Below, in pieces: positions 36,011 through 44,893 of a stretch of 64,000 bases of DNA (positions are counted from its first letter, which is position 1; the number at the start of each line of letters is the position of its first letter). Both the position numbers and the translations under genes were made by a program. The notes beneath the pieces are model-generated. The model was not told the DNA's origin, did not search any database, and was given only the letters and a program-made list of their open reading frames with translations. Source of the stretch: an uncultured Clostridia bacterium (GTDB lineage: Bacteria; Bacillota; Clostridia; Christensenellales; Aristaeellaceae); the NCBI GenBank assembly GCA_937906775.1, contig CALCUD010000127.1:13958-77957 (forward strand). The letters are read 5' to 3'.

Positions 36011-36958
36011 ATGAAACTGACCGGTTCCGAATTGCAGAGCATTTACTTCGGCGCGTACCGTTTCACCGAAACGGAGGACGGCTATCTGATGGCCCATCAG
36101 TATACGGAGGCGCAGGAGGACTATTTTCGCGGCGCGTTTGATTTCTGGTATGAACGGTGCAACGCTTCCACGGCCAAAACGCTGGAATTCGTCACGGAAG
36201 CCACGAAGATCTCTTTTGATTATGATATCCGCTGGATCGGATCGGAGGATTCCTTTGAACTCTGCCTGGACGGTCTGATCACGGATATCCGGTATGTGAA
36301 GGATCTGGACAGGAAGGGTACGCTGTCCTTCGATCTGCCGGAGGGGGAAAAGAGCGTGATCCTCTATCTTCCGGCGGACGCGCTGGCGGTGATCCGGAAT
36401 TTCGAGATCAACGCGGCGTTCCGGCCGGCTGTGAAAGGGGAAAAGGTCCTGTGGCTGGGCGATTCCATCACGCAGGGTTACGGTCCGCTCCGGTCCTCCC
36501 AGACCTATGTGAGCGTCGCCAACCGGCTGCTCAATTACGACATCATCAATCAGGGCATCGGCGGATATGTTTATGATTCAAAGATCCTGACCGGAATGGA
36601 AGGGTACAGGCCGGATAAGATCATTGTGGCGCTCGGTACGAATCAGTACGGCACCGGGAGCATGGCTGACATCGAAAGGTATTATGAGATCCTCACAAGC
36701 CTGTATCAGGGCACGCCGGTTCTGGCGGTCACGCCGCTCTGGCGCGGGGACAATCCGGAAGGGATCCCGGTCCTGATGAGCTTCTGTGAAAAGCTGAAGA
36801 AGATCATCCGGAAATATGATTCGGTGACGCTGGTGGAAGGCTGGAAACTGGTCCCGCATCTGCCGGAATACTATCTGGATCTGCTCCACCCGAATCAGCT
36901 GGGCACGGAAGTCTATGCCCGGAATCTGGTCCGTGAGATCGAGCGGACGGGGTTCTGA
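36011..36958 (+). CDS. SGNH/GDSL hydrolase, CE2-like esterase
   Basis: A 315-residue enzyme without signal peptide. The N-terminal 135 residues form a beta-rich jelly-roll-type domain. The SGNH domain carries the catalytic Ser in LWLGDSITQGYG near 154, Gly in INQGIGGYVYD, Asn in VALGTNQYG and Asp-His in DLLHPNQLG near 293-301. This two-domain order is that of CE2 carbohydrate esterases, which deacetylate sugars. It is probably a cytoplasmic deacetylase for imported oligosaccharides. Followed by a bidirectional terminator. Confidence 0.9.
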   Translation: MKLTGSELQSIYFGAYRFTETEDGYLMAHQYTEAQEDYFRGAFDFWYERCNASTAKTLEFVTEATKISFDYDIRWIGSEDSFELCLDGLITDIRYVKDLDRKGTLSFDLPEGEKSVILYLPADALAVIRNFEINAAFRPAVKGEKVLWLGDSITQGYGPLRSSQTYVSVANRLLNYDIINQGIGGYVYDSKILTGMEGYRPDKIIVALGTNQYGTGSMADIERYYEILTSLYQGTPVLAVTPLWRGDNPEGIPVLMSFCEKLKKIIRKYDSVTLVEGWKLVPHLPEYYLDLLHPNQLGTEVYARNLVREIERTGF

Positions 36959-36978
36959 GAAAAACGTACTGAAATGAT

Positions 36979-37008
36979 ACGCCCCGGCGGGAGATCCCGC
37001 CGGGGCGT
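36979..37008. terminator. Terminator between converging genes
   Basis: A 14-bp GC-rich stem (ACGCCCCGGCGGGA and its complement) followed on the plus strand by GTGTTTTTTC. Confidence 0.85.
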
Positions 37009-37044
37009 GTGTTTTTTCATTGCGGTGCAGCCGGTCCGGATGAC

Positions 37045-38523
37045 TCACTTGTACACCGGGACCAGAATGGTTTTGTACACGGTTTCAGTCCGGTAGATGG
37101 GGACGAGATTGATATCGTCGTAGTATTCGGTTTTGTATACAGGGCGCTCGTACGGTACTTTTTCCCCGTTTTCGTCCGTGGTATAGTCGGTTTCATAGTG
37201 ATCGATGACCTGGCGGGAACGCTGAACCGTCTGCTCTTCGTAATGGTCCAGGATGTACTGATACCCGTCGACGACGGTCTGCTCTTCGTAATGGTCGATG
37301 ACCGGTCCGGACGGCTTTTCTTCGGACGTTGTTGCCGGCGTCGGTTCCGGCGTCGGTTTGGAAGGGGCCGGGGGGACGCTGCCCGTCGGACCGGGCCTGG
37401 GGGTGGATGATGAGCCGGATGTTTCCGTCGGACCGGGTTTGGGTGTGGATGTTGAGCCGGATGTTTCCGTCGGTCCGGGCGCGGGGGAGACGGAGGCTGC
37501 CGGCTTCGGCGTGCCTGCCGGCCGCTGCGGCCTGGACGGGTCGATGACGGTCGTTACATACTGCTTCTGCACATATCCTTCTTTGTTCCCGACAGAAACG
37601 AGGTAATAATCCCCTTCCTCCTGCAGAACGGTGATCTCGGTCCCGACTCTTTTTTTCACGACCAGCCGGGATTTGGAATCGGGCTTCTGCCGGATGTTGA
37701 CCGTATTGCTCCCGGCGGTTTTTCCGTTCACCGCCAGTTTATAGACTTCGGATCCGTACTCCCGCCTTTCAAAATCGGCCAGGGAGGTGATCCTGAAGGT
37801 CGCCGCGTCCGCGTCAAATTCGGCGAGCCGCTGTTCGACCGTTTCCGTTTCGAGCGGGGCCTGCCCTTCGGGGACAGGGGATTGATTTTCCCTGACGGAA
37901 TAGTAATAACGGACATCGGATTGCGCCGCGCTTTCCCTTTCGGACGGCGGCAGCCTGTAATCCTCCCCGGAACAAAGGAATCCTTCATGGAATTTCAGGG
38001 CTTTCGTTCCGTTGAAGCGATAGATCTCATACACCGATTCACGGTTGTTTACGGGCCGGGATCTGCAGATCTCGCCGCTTTTTGAGATCAGGTATGCGGA
38101 AGGCGCGCCCCCGCGGACCAGCTCCCGCACCCGCCCGTCCTTTGCCGCGGTGAACAGGCTGAGGACCGATCTTCCGGCGCTTCCGTCCAGGGAATCGATG
38201 AAGGCGATGACCAGCTCGCTGCAGCTGTCCTGATTGATATCCAGGATGCTGTAGCCGATCGAGTCCTTGATATCCTCGATCTGACCGGCGGGATCGCCGT
38301 AATCGGAAAAACGGTCATACAGATTGTCGTTGAAAAGATCGTGCCGGCTCCTGTCTTCCCCGTTGATGACCCGGATCCACATTTTCAGCAGGGCGGCATA
38401 GGTCGTGCTGTAGGTTTTTTCACTGGGCGCGCAGGGATCGGCTGCATCCCCGCAGGCTGCCGGCAGGACAGCGGGACCGGCGGCCAGGATCAGGCACAGA
38501 AGCAGACAAATGATCTTTTTCAT
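37045..38523 (-). CDS. Secreted SH3-domain protein with Pro-rich linker and DHYEEQTV repeats
   Basis: A 492-residue exported protein. Signal peptide at 1-23. Residues about 30-260 hold an acidic domain with a Ca-binding-like phrase (LDINQDSCSELVIAFID). An SH3-like domain at about 265-320 (NTVNIRQKPDSKSRLVVKK, GYVQKQYV) probably binds wall peptidoglycan. A low-complexity Pro/Thr/Ser linker has near-perfect repeats of a 17-residue unit (PGPTETSGSTSTPKPGP type). The end holds three imperfect copies of DHYEEQTV and a VYKT-rich tail. AAAGGAGG precedes the ATG. Likely a wall-associated protein; function unknown. Confidence 0.82.
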   Translation of the reverse strand: MKKIICLLLCLILAAGPAVLPAACGDAADPCAPSEKTYSTTYAALLKMWIRVINGEDRSRHDLFNDNLYDRFSDYGDPAGQIEDIKDSIGYSILDINQDSCSELVIAFIDSLDGSAGRSVLSLFTAAKDGRVRELVRGGAPSAYLISKSGEICRSRPVNNRESVYEIYRFNGTKALKFHEGFLCSGEDYRLPPSERESAAQSDVRYYYSVRENQSPVPEGQAPLETETVEQRLAEFDADAATFRITSLADFERREYGSEVYKLAVNGKTAGSNTVNIRQKPDSKSRLVVKKRVGTEITVLQEEGDYYLVSVGNKEGYVQKQYVTTVIDPSRPQRPAGTPKPAASVSPAPGPTETSGSTSTPKPGPTETSGSSSTPRPGPTGSVPPAPSKPTPEPTPATTSEEKPSGPVIDHYEEQTVVDGYQYILDHYEEQTVQRSRQVIDHYETDYTTDENGEKVPYERPVYKTEYYDDINLVPIYRTETVYKTILVPVYK

Positions 38524-38676
38524 GGCGTCCTCCTTTCGGAATGTGACAGGGACATATCACTTCAATGCGCTCCTGATGAATCCTGCTGTCTTACGGAGCC
38601 GGCATACGGAGAATACGCAATGGTCCGACAGCCTGAACAGAAGGGATATGGGGATTTAAAGCAATAATTCATATTT

Positions 38677-38705
38677 ATCATATCATAAATCTGTTTTACT
38701 GTCGA
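38677..38705 (-). promoter_or_regulatory. Promoter of the SH3-domain protein gene
   Basis: On the minus strand TCGACA and TATGAT are separated by 17 bp. The leader from here to the start codon is about 150 nt; no gene is seen in it. Confidence 0.6.
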
Positions 38706-38764
38706 GAAAGATTGCAGCAGGATGATCATTGATAAATAGAATGTGACTTCATTTATTGCAACAT

Positions 38765-38794
38765 AAATGCAACGTAAATTTTTGCGTTGCATTT
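38765..38794. promoter_or_regulatory. Palindromic operator over the -35 region of the Schlafen-AlbA gene
   Basis: Arms AAATGCAACG and CGTTGCATTT are exact 10-bp complements around a 10-nt AT-rich spacer. A further half-copy (TTGCAACATAAA) lies just upstream. The right arm overlaps the -35 box. Confidence 0.65.
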
Positions 38795-38816
38795 TCGTTT
38801 ACATGCATGGTATGAT
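38787..38816 (+). promoter_or_regulatory. Promoter of the Schlafen-AlbA regulator
   Basis: TTGCAT and TATGAT are separated by 18 bp. Confidence 0.6.
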
Positions 38817-38845
38817 AAGCTGGAAGTCAAAGGGAGGCTATGAAT

Positions 38846-40099
38846 ATGAAAGAAACAAAAACGCTTGAATATAAAGCCGAAATTTCTAATTCATTCTTAA
38901 AAACTGTAAGTGCATTCGCAAATTTCATAACAGGCGATATTCTGTTTGGAATTGCCGATGATGGAAAGCTTGTGGGCATGGAAAACCCTGAACAAGCCTG
39001 TCTGGATATCGAGAATAAAATCAACGACAGCATCACACCCAAGCCCGATTTTTCGCTTATCATTAACTCCAGAACAAAAGTCATCACATTGTCTGTAAAG
39101 AAAGGGCAATTCACACCTTATCTTTACAGGGGAAAAGCATATCGTCGGAGTGATACAGCTTCGATAGGGGTAGATCAAATTGAATTGAAACGGTTGATTC
39201 TGGACGGACAACATCTGTATTTTGAGCTGTTAGCATATGATTCGGATGACCTGAGCTTTACAGATTTATCTGAAATGCTGAAAAATAAGCTGGCCGTTTC
39301 TGAGATATCCGGGGATATTTTGCGTACTTTGGGATTTTATACTGCCAATAGGCAGTATAACAACGCAGCGGCATTATTTGCCGATCATAATCATTTCTAC
39401 GGTGTTGATTTAACACGATTTGGGAACAGTATCAACGAGATTATGGACCGTGAAACCATCACAAATGTATCCGTACTTCGCCAATATAGCCAAACGCTGT
39501 CCATGTTCCGAAAATACTATCAGTATGAGAAAATCGACGGCATGGATAGGAAAACCATAGAGTTGATTCCGGAAGAGGCATTCCGCGAAGCCATCGCCAA
39601 TGCTTTGGTACATCGAACGTGGGATGTGGATTCGCATATTCGTGTTGCGATGTATGCCGACAGAATCGAGATCACATCTCCGGGTGGATTGCCCAGTGGT
39701 TTGTCAGAGGCTGAGTATTTGAATGGCTATATTTCTAATCTGAGAAACCCGATCATTGGCAACGTGTTCTTCCGTTTGGGAATAATTGAAATGTTCGGTA
39801 CCGGAATCCGCAGAATCCGGGAAAGTTACGCAGAACTTGACTGTTCACCGTCATTTACAGTCAATGACCATAGCATCATGGTCACTCTGCCGGTTATCAA
39901 CGCCGCAAAGAAAATCACCCCAAGTGAACAGCAAATCCTGGATATTCTGTCCTCCGGTCTGGTACTTTCAAGCAGTGAGCTCACGGAACGAACAGGCATG
40001 AGTCGGAATAAGGTCATTCGGATCATAAATAGTCTGATTGACAAGCAGTATGTTATTGTCCATGGCAATGGCCGCGGCACACGTTATTCCCGAAAATAA
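38846..40099 (+). CDS. Schlafen AlbA_2-domain ATP-binding regulator
   Basis: A 417-residue protein. An AlbA_2/Schlafen N-domain (EYKAEISNSFLKTVSAFANFITGDILFGIADDGK) is followed by an ATPase-like HATPase_c_4 domain with FREAIANALVHRTW and FGTGIRRIRESY, then a C-terminal winged helix (LSSSELTERTGMSRNKVIRIINSL). Such proteins act as transcription regulators or in phage defence. The start at 38846 has AGGGAGG at 8 nt; ATG 38840 is too close to it. The gene is clearly more AT-rich than its surroundings (ATT, AAA, TTT codons), a sign of transfer. A palindrome overlaps its promoter, which fits autoregulation. Confidence 0.88.
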   Translation: MKETKTLEYKAEISNSFLKTVSAFANFITGDILFGIADDGKLVGMENPEQACLDIENKINDSITPKPDFSLIINSRTKVITLSVKKGQFTPYLYRGKAYRRSDTASIGVDQIELKRLILDGQHLYFELLAYDSDDLSFTDLSEMLKNKLAVSEISGDILRTLGFYTANRQYNNAAALFADHNHFYGVDLTRFGNSINEIMDRETITNVSVLRQYSQTLSMFRKYYQYEKIDGMDRKTIELIPEEAFREAIANALVHRTWDVDSHIRVAMYADRIEITSPGGLPSGLSEAEYLNGYISNLRNPIIGNVFFRLGIIEMFGTGIRRIRESYAELDCSPSFTVNDHSIMVTLPVINAAKKITPSEQQILDILSSGLVLSSSELTERTGMSRNKVIRIINSLIDKQYVIVHGNGRGTRYSRK

Positions 40100-40134
40100 C
40101 ATATGCCATCAAATCAAAGGGGTGATCAAACAAT

Positions 40135-42015
40135 ATGGCTTTAGAGTTCAAAGAGAGCAAAGATAACCCATTGCACCGGGAACACGGGGTCATCAGCAAC
40201 ACCGCGTTCGTCCTGGGCAAGATCAAAAAATACTGTCCCCGCACGTTCTTTTTCGCACTGGGCAATCTGGTATGTTCCTCCGTGCTGGGCTACTATTGGG
40301 GCTTTTTCGGTAAATACATCATTGACCTGATCAGCTCCGGCAAGACGGCTGAGGCCGCGTTGCCGACGCTGTTCCTGATCCTGCTGGTCGGTCTCCTGTC
40401 TGTGTCTCTGCTCAGTTTTCTCAACGAGTTTTGCGGCACAAACGTCTGGCCCCTCTATATCGAAGTGCGCATGAACGTGATCCGCGAGCGTGCCCGCCAG
40501 TCCATGCGGATGGATTATGAGCTGCTCGAGCGTCCGGAAGCCCTGGATATCCAGCAACGCGCCACCAATGCCACCGATAACAATCAGGAAGGTTTTGAGG
40601 GCATGATGCATATCCTCCAGGATATGGGCAAAAACATCGTCACAGTCATCGTCACCTTCGTGGCGGTCACCGTCCTCGACGCGCGCCTCATAATCGCCCT
40701 TGCCGTGCTCACAGTATTCAGTTTTCTGTGGTACCGCGCTGTGATCCGCAAGGACAAAAAGGAAGTCTGGGACCGGCTTTCCCCCGTCTGGCGCAAGATC
40801 CACTATATGAGCCGCGTCACCCAGCACTTCAGTTTTGCCAAGGAGATCCGTCTCTTCGCGCTCACCGGCTATCTTTCCGGAAAGCAGAAGTCCATCTACG
40901 AATCCAAAGAGGAACGCATTGATCACCATCATAACCTGTGGAACGGCTATGTCCTCTTCGGTCAGCTTTTGAATCTGATCAGTCGCGCGCTGGTCTACAC
41001 CGTCCTCTATATGGCGATCCTCCGGAAGGACGACCCGCTCTCGATCGGTAACTTTACCCTCTATCTCTCCCTGGCCTCCGCCTTCTCCACGGCGCTCCTC
41101 GTGCTTCTCCAGCGCTGGGGCGATTATTCCCGTGCCTCGATGGAGGTGGATGACCTGCGTTCCTTCCTGGATCTGAAGGACGAAGCCTCCGGCACCGAGA
41201 TCCCGCCGGTCTCCGAAAACGGTCAGTACGAGTTTGAGTTCCGGAATGTCCGCTTCCGCTATGCCGGCGCGGAGAAAGACGCCCTGAAGGACCTGAATCT
41301 GACGCTCCACGCCGGGGAAAAGCTAGCCGTGGTCGGCCTCAACGGGGCCGGCAAGACCACGATGATCAAGCTTCTTCTCCGTCTCTATGACCCGACCGAA
41401 GGCCAGATCCTCCTGAACGGCACCGACATCCGTACCTTTGACAAGGAAGCCTACTACCGTCTCTTCTCCCCCGTTTTCCAGGATGTCCAGCTTTTTGCCA
41501 TGCCCCTCGGCGAAAACACCGCCATGCTCCCGGCGGACCGGATCGACCGTGAGAAAGCTGAAAAATCCTTGCGTGAAGCCGGTCTTGAAGAAAAGCTGGA
41601 TTCGCTGGAGAAAGGTCTGGACACCGAGATCCTCAAGGTCGTCAGCGAAGAAGGCATCGACCTTTCCGGCGGTGAAAAGCAAAAGCTGGCCCTCGCCCGT
41701 GCGCTTTACCGTCATGCCCCGGTCATCGTTCTGGACGAGCCCACTGCGGCGCTGGATGCCCTTGCGGAAAAGCAGCTCTACGAGCGTTTCGACCGTATGG
41801 TGGGCCACAGCAGTGCCGTCTATATTTCCCACCGTCTGGCCTCGACCCGCTTCTGTGACCGCATCGCCCTGTTTGAGGATGGCCAGTTGAAGGAGCTGGG
41901 CACCCATGACACCCTCATGGCAAAGGGTGGCGCCTACGCAAACCTTTTCGATGTGCAGGCCCAGTACTACCGTGAAAACGGCGGAGAGGAGGTCGAAAGC
42001 GATGAAAACGCGTAA
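40135..42015 (+). CDS. ABC exporter half-transporter (subunit 1)
   Basis: A 626-residue fusion of a six-helix transmembrane domain and an ATPase domain. Walker A is GLNGAGKTTMIK near 402-413, Q-loop PVFQDVQLF, signature LSGGEKQKLALARAL near 505-519 and Walker B VIVLDEPTAALD. There is no N-terminal C39 peptidase. The next gene overlaps by 14 bp, so the pair should form a heterodimer for export of a peptide, lipid or drug. Arg codons are mainly CGT/CGC and Leu CTC/CTT, unlike the CGG-rich host genes, which suggests import from another lineage. It follows the Schlafen gene by 35 bp. Confidence 0.93.
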   Translation: MALEFKESKDNPLHREHGVISNTAFVLGKIKKYCPRTFFFALGNLVCSSVLGYYWGFFGKYIIDLISSGKTAEAALPTLFLILLVGLLSVSLLSFLNEFCGTNVWPLYIEVRMNVIRERARQSMRMDYELLERPEALDIQQRATNATDNNQEGFEGMMHILQDMGKNIVTVIVTFVAVTVLDARLIIALAVLTVFSFLWYRAVIRKDKKEVWDRLSPVWRKIHYMSRVTQHFSFAKEIRLFALTGYLSGKQKSIYESKEERIDHHHNLWNGYVLFGQLLNLISRALVYTVLYMAILRKDDPLSIGNFTLYLSLASAFSTALLVLLQRWGDYSRASMEVDDLRSFLDLKDEASGTEIPPVSENGQYEFEFRNVRFRYAGAEKDALKDLNLTLHAGEKLAVVGLNGAGKTTMIKLLLRLYDPTEGQILLNGTDIRTFDKEAYYRLFSPVFQDVQLFAMPLGENTAMLPADRIDREKAEKSLREAGLEEKLDSLEKGLDTEILKVVSEEGIDLSGGEKQKLALARALYRHAPVIVLDEPTAALDALAEKQLYERFDRMVGHSSAVYISHRLASTRFCDRIALFEDGQLKELGTHDTLMAKGGAYANLFDVQAQYYRENGGEEVESDENA

Positions 42016-43834
42016 GGATCAGAACACCAAAGCCTCCGGAAAAGTCTCTTCGTTCAAAAAGATCAAAGAAGTCATCAAGGTCCTTTTCCCGATCGCGGCC
42101 AAGCGTTTCCCGCTCTTCTATCCGTTGGAAGCGGCCAGGACCCTCCTGGATGCACTGATCCCCTTCCTCGGGGTCTATCTGACGCCTCTCATCATTGACG
42201 AGCTGACCGGCGCGCGCGATGTCCGTAAGCTCATCCTCTACGCCGCGGCGCTGGTCGGTGGCGAGTGCATCCTCACGGTGCTCCGCCAGCTGGCCAGCAC
42301 CCGTCTGAGCAAGTATAACGAGCGTCTGGATAACTATTTTGTCATGTGCACCAGCGCCCACACCATGAATTTGGATTATCAGCTGACCGAGGATAAAGAA
42401 GCCCTCGACCAGCTCGAAAAAGCCAACACCGGCATGAGCTGGTATTCCGGCGGTGTCTACGGCATCTCGGAGCAGTTCTTCATGCTTCTTGGCAATCTTC
42501 TCAAGATCTTCGGCTACATCACCGTCATCGCGCTCCATGCCCCGCTTCTGCTGGCCGTCTGCTGTCTTTGCGTGATCGTCAGCGCGTGGATGACCACGCT
42601 CGGCAACAAAGTGGAAGTCAAGGCCTACGAAGGTCTTTCCAAAACCAACCGCATCTTCTCCTATTTCGGTTGGGAAACCGTCGATTTCAAGTATGGCAAG
42701 GATATCCGCCTCTATGACGCGTCCGATATGCTCCTCACGCGTTGGGACAAGACCACCGACACCAGCATCGGCTTCTGGAAGTGGCAGGCCCACGCCGGCA
42801 TGAAATATCGCCTGATCAACAGTCAAGTCGGCATCTTTGGTGCCATGTTCACCTATGGCTACGCGGCCTGGCTGGCGCTGAACAAAGTGTTCTCTCTGGG
42901 TGTCTTCTCCCAGATGGTGGAAGCGGCATCCGGCTTGAACAATACGCTCAGCGGTCTCGCGATGAACATCACGGAACTCTTCAAGCGTTGCGGCTACGCC
43001 TATGAATATGTCATCTTTATGCACTATCCCGAGGTCCTGCCCAAAGGTGACCTTCCCGTCCCCTCCGGCCTCCATACGATCGAGTTCCGTAATGTTTCCT
43101 TCTCTTATCCCGGCAGCGACAAAAAGGTGCTGGACGGTGTCAACCTCCGCGTGGATCGCGGTGAGCGCCTCTCTCTGGTGGGCTTAAACGGTGCCGGCAA
43201 AACAACGCTCATCAAGCTTCTCTGCCGTCTCTATGATCCGGGCGAAGGCCAGATCCTTCTGGATGGCACAGACATCCGCAAATATGATCCCGTTCAGTAT
43301 CACGCCCAGTTTGCCCCGGTCTTCCAGGATTTTTCCCTCTTCGCGTTCACCCTGGCGGAGAACATCTGCCTCAAGGGCGAGAAAGACATCACCGAGGCGG
43401 ACCGGGATCGTATCCATTCCCTCCTCGCGCGCACGGGCCTTACGGACATGGTGGACCATTTGCCAAACGGCATCGACACCACCCTGTTCCGTTTCTTTGA
43501 CCGTGAGGGCGTGGATCCCTCCGGCGGCGAAAAGCAAAAGATTGCTCTCGCCCGCGCCCTGTATAAGGACGGTTCCGTCATTATCCTGGATGAGCCCACC
43601 GCCGCCCTGGATCCGATTGCGGAATACGAGATCTACAAGAGCTTCAACGACCTGATTGAGAACAAGACCGCGTTCTATATCAGCCATCGTCTGTCTTCCT
43701 GCCGCTTCTGCGATCACATCGCCGTGTTCTCGGAGGGCAAGGTCGCCGAATACGGCACCCATGACGAGCTGGTCGCCCAAAAAGGCGGTCTCTACGCCGC
43801 CATGTTTGAAGCGCAGGCCCAGTATTACAAATAA
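42002..43834 (+). CDS. ABC exporter half-transporter (subunit 2)
   Basis: A 610-residue half-transporter. The start at 42002 has GAGGAGGT at 8 nt and lies inside the end of subunit 1, in another frame. TM helices occupy about 1-320. Walker A GLNGAGKTTLIK, Q-loop PVFQDFSLF, signature PSGGEKQKIALARAL and Walker B VIILDEPTAALD follow. The signature begins with Pro in place of Leu, so this site could be the weaker one in an asymmetric dimer. Codon use matches subunit 1. Ends with a strong terminator. Substrate unknown. Confidence 0.93.
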   Translation: MKTRKDQNTKASGKVSSFKKIKEVIKVLFPIAAKRFPLFYPLEAARTLLDALIPFLGVYLTPLIIDELTGARDVRKLILYAAALVGGECILTVLRQLASTRLSKYNERLDNYFVMCTSAHTMNLDYQLTEDKEALDQLEKANTGMSWYSGGVYGISEQFFMLLGNLLKIFGYITVIALHAPLLLAVCCLCVIVSAWMTTLGNKVEVKAYEGLSKTNRIFSYFGWETVDFKYGKDIRLYDASDMLLTRWDKTTDTSIGFWKWQAHAGMKYRLINSQVGIFGAMFTYGYAAWLALNKVFSLGVFSQMVEAASGLNNTLSGLAMNITELFKRCGYAYEYVIFMHYPEVLPKGDLPVPSGLHTIEFRNVSFSYPGSDKKVLDGVNLRVDRGERLSLVGLNGAGKTTLIKLLCRLYDPGEGQILLDGTDIRKYDPVQYHAQFAPVFQDFSLFAFTLAENICLKGEKDITEADRDRIHSLLARTGLTDMVDHLPNGIDTTLFRFFDREGVDPSGGEKQKIALARALYKDGSVIILDEPTAALDPIAEYEIYKSFNDLIENKTAFYISHRLSSCRFCDHIAVFSEGKVAEYGTHDELVAQKGGLYAAMFEAQAQYYK

Positions 43835-43853
43835 TGCGGTATTCCTCGGAAAT

Positions 43854-43899
43854 AACAAGGGCAGAGGTCCGATCGTTCCTCTGCCCTTGTTGTTTTTTT
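43854..43899 (+). terminator. Terminator of the ABC exporter operon
   Basis: A 14-bp stem AACAAGGGCAGAGG and its complement, with a 10-nt loop and a T run. The following 200 bp hold no visible gene. Confidence 0.9.
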
Positions 43900-44097
43900 C
43901 CTCTTCTGCAGGCTCATTTGCCCTCATAGGCCGCATACGAAAGCAGCAACGCGCCAGTGCGCCGCTGGCCGTACCAAGCCCTGGCTCAACGATATATTCA
44001 TCCGTAAATACTTTACACTAACTGCAGGGTTTGAATCGGTTCTGACGCATGATCCGTCTTTTGTAAAGCGGCCTTGCGCGTTTTTTTGATCGGGAAG

Positions 44098-44126
44098 TTG
44101 ACAGATAAATCCGGTACCGTTATGAT
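44098..44126 (+). promoter_or_regulatory. Promoter of the 21-residue-repeat protein
   Basis: A consensus TTGACA and TATGAT are separated by 17 bp, 40 bp before the GTG start. Confidence 0.8.
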
Positions 44127-44165
44127 GGGGTTACCGGAAAAAATTCAGATAAAGGGATGAATCCT

Positions 44166-44510
44166 GTGGCGAAAAGGATCACTTCGGTTCCCGGCCTCTT
44201 CGGCGGCTACGATCACTATGACGAAAACGGGAAATACATCGGCTACTCAATGGAGGGGGTTTTCGGAGGCATGGACCATTACGACGCCTCCGGGAAAAAC
44301 GTCGGCTACAGTATGGAAGGTCTGTTCGGCGGTACGGATCATTATGACGAGTACGGAAAACAGACCGGGTACTCTGTTCCCGGCCTGTTCGGCGGAACCG
44401 ATCATTTCAGTTCGTCCGGCGGGTACGAAGGCTACTCTGTCGACGGGATCTTCGGCGGTCACGATACGTTCATGGACGCGGAAGCGGATGATCCGTTTTC
44501 GGATGACTGA
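44166..44510 (+). CDS. Small protein of tandem 21-residue FGG-DHYD repeats
   Basis: A 114-residue acidic protein. GTG 44166 is chosen because AAAGGGA lies 8 nt upstream; ATG 44157 overlaps that site. After a short basic start (VAKRITSVP) it consists of four full 21-residue repeats with the pattern G-[LV]-FGG-x-DHYD-xx-GK-xx-GYS-xx and a partial fifth (GIFGGHDTF), then an acidic tail (DAEADDPFSDD). There is no signal peptide or membrane helix. The Asp, Tyr and Gly pattern suggests short beta hairpins that may bind metal or DNA-like ligands; this is a guess. It has its own strong promoter. No family recognised. Confidence 0.75.
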   Translation: MAKRITSVPGLFGGYDHYDENGKYIGYSMEGVFGGMDHYDASGKNVGYSMEGLFGGTDHYDEYGKQTGYSVPGLFGGTDHFSSSGGYEGYSVDGIFGGHDTFMDAEADDPFSDD

Positions 44511-44602
44511 CTCTGTTTCTGCTTCGCCGTGAAAACGGCCGGGACAATGGATCTGAAACGGCGGTTGTTGTCGGGGTTTTATTCAGGATGGAGGGCAACT
44601 CT

Positions 44603-44893
44603 TTGAACAGCTATAAAGAAGAACGGATCCGGAAGCGCATCCGTTTCTACGGGCGTGTGCAGGGCGTCGGTTTCCGCTACCGGGCGGAGAATGCCGCCCG
44701 CATGCTGGGTGTGACCGGATGGGTCCGGAATGATCCGGACGGCGCGGTCACGATGGAGATCCAGGGGACGGAGGAGCGGATCGATCAGGTGATCCGGAGC
44801 ATTGAGCGCGGTATGTTTGTCCGGATCGAGGCGATGGACGCAAAAACGCTCCCGTTGCAGATGAACGAGAGCGGCTTTGGAACGGATGAATGA
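44603..44893 (+). CDS. acyP: Acylphosphatase
   Basis: A 96-residue enzyme that hydrolyses acyl phosphates. The active loop GRVQGVGFRYRAEN has the catalytic Arg, and GWVRNDPDGAV has the catalytic Asn. The start is placed at TTG 44603 because GGAGGG lies 8 nt upstream; ATG 44588 sits at the ribosome site itself. Length is as expected (about 90-95). It abuts the converging malG-like gene with no gap. Confidence 0.92.
   Translation: MNSYKEERIRKRIRFYGRVQGVGFRYRAENAARMLGVTGWVRNDPDGAVTMEIQGTEERIDQVIRSIERGMFVRIEAMDAKTLPLQMNESGFGTDE

Noticed and set aside
37387..37500. CRISPR-like repeats in the SH3 protein gene
   Set aside because: They are short coding repeats of a Pro/Thr/Ser linker without spacers.
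40135..43834. ABC exporter pair as the transporter for the Gly-Gly peptides
   Set aside because: Neither subunit has a C39 peptidase domain, and the genes lie more than 8 kb from the nearest leader peptide with foreign codon use.
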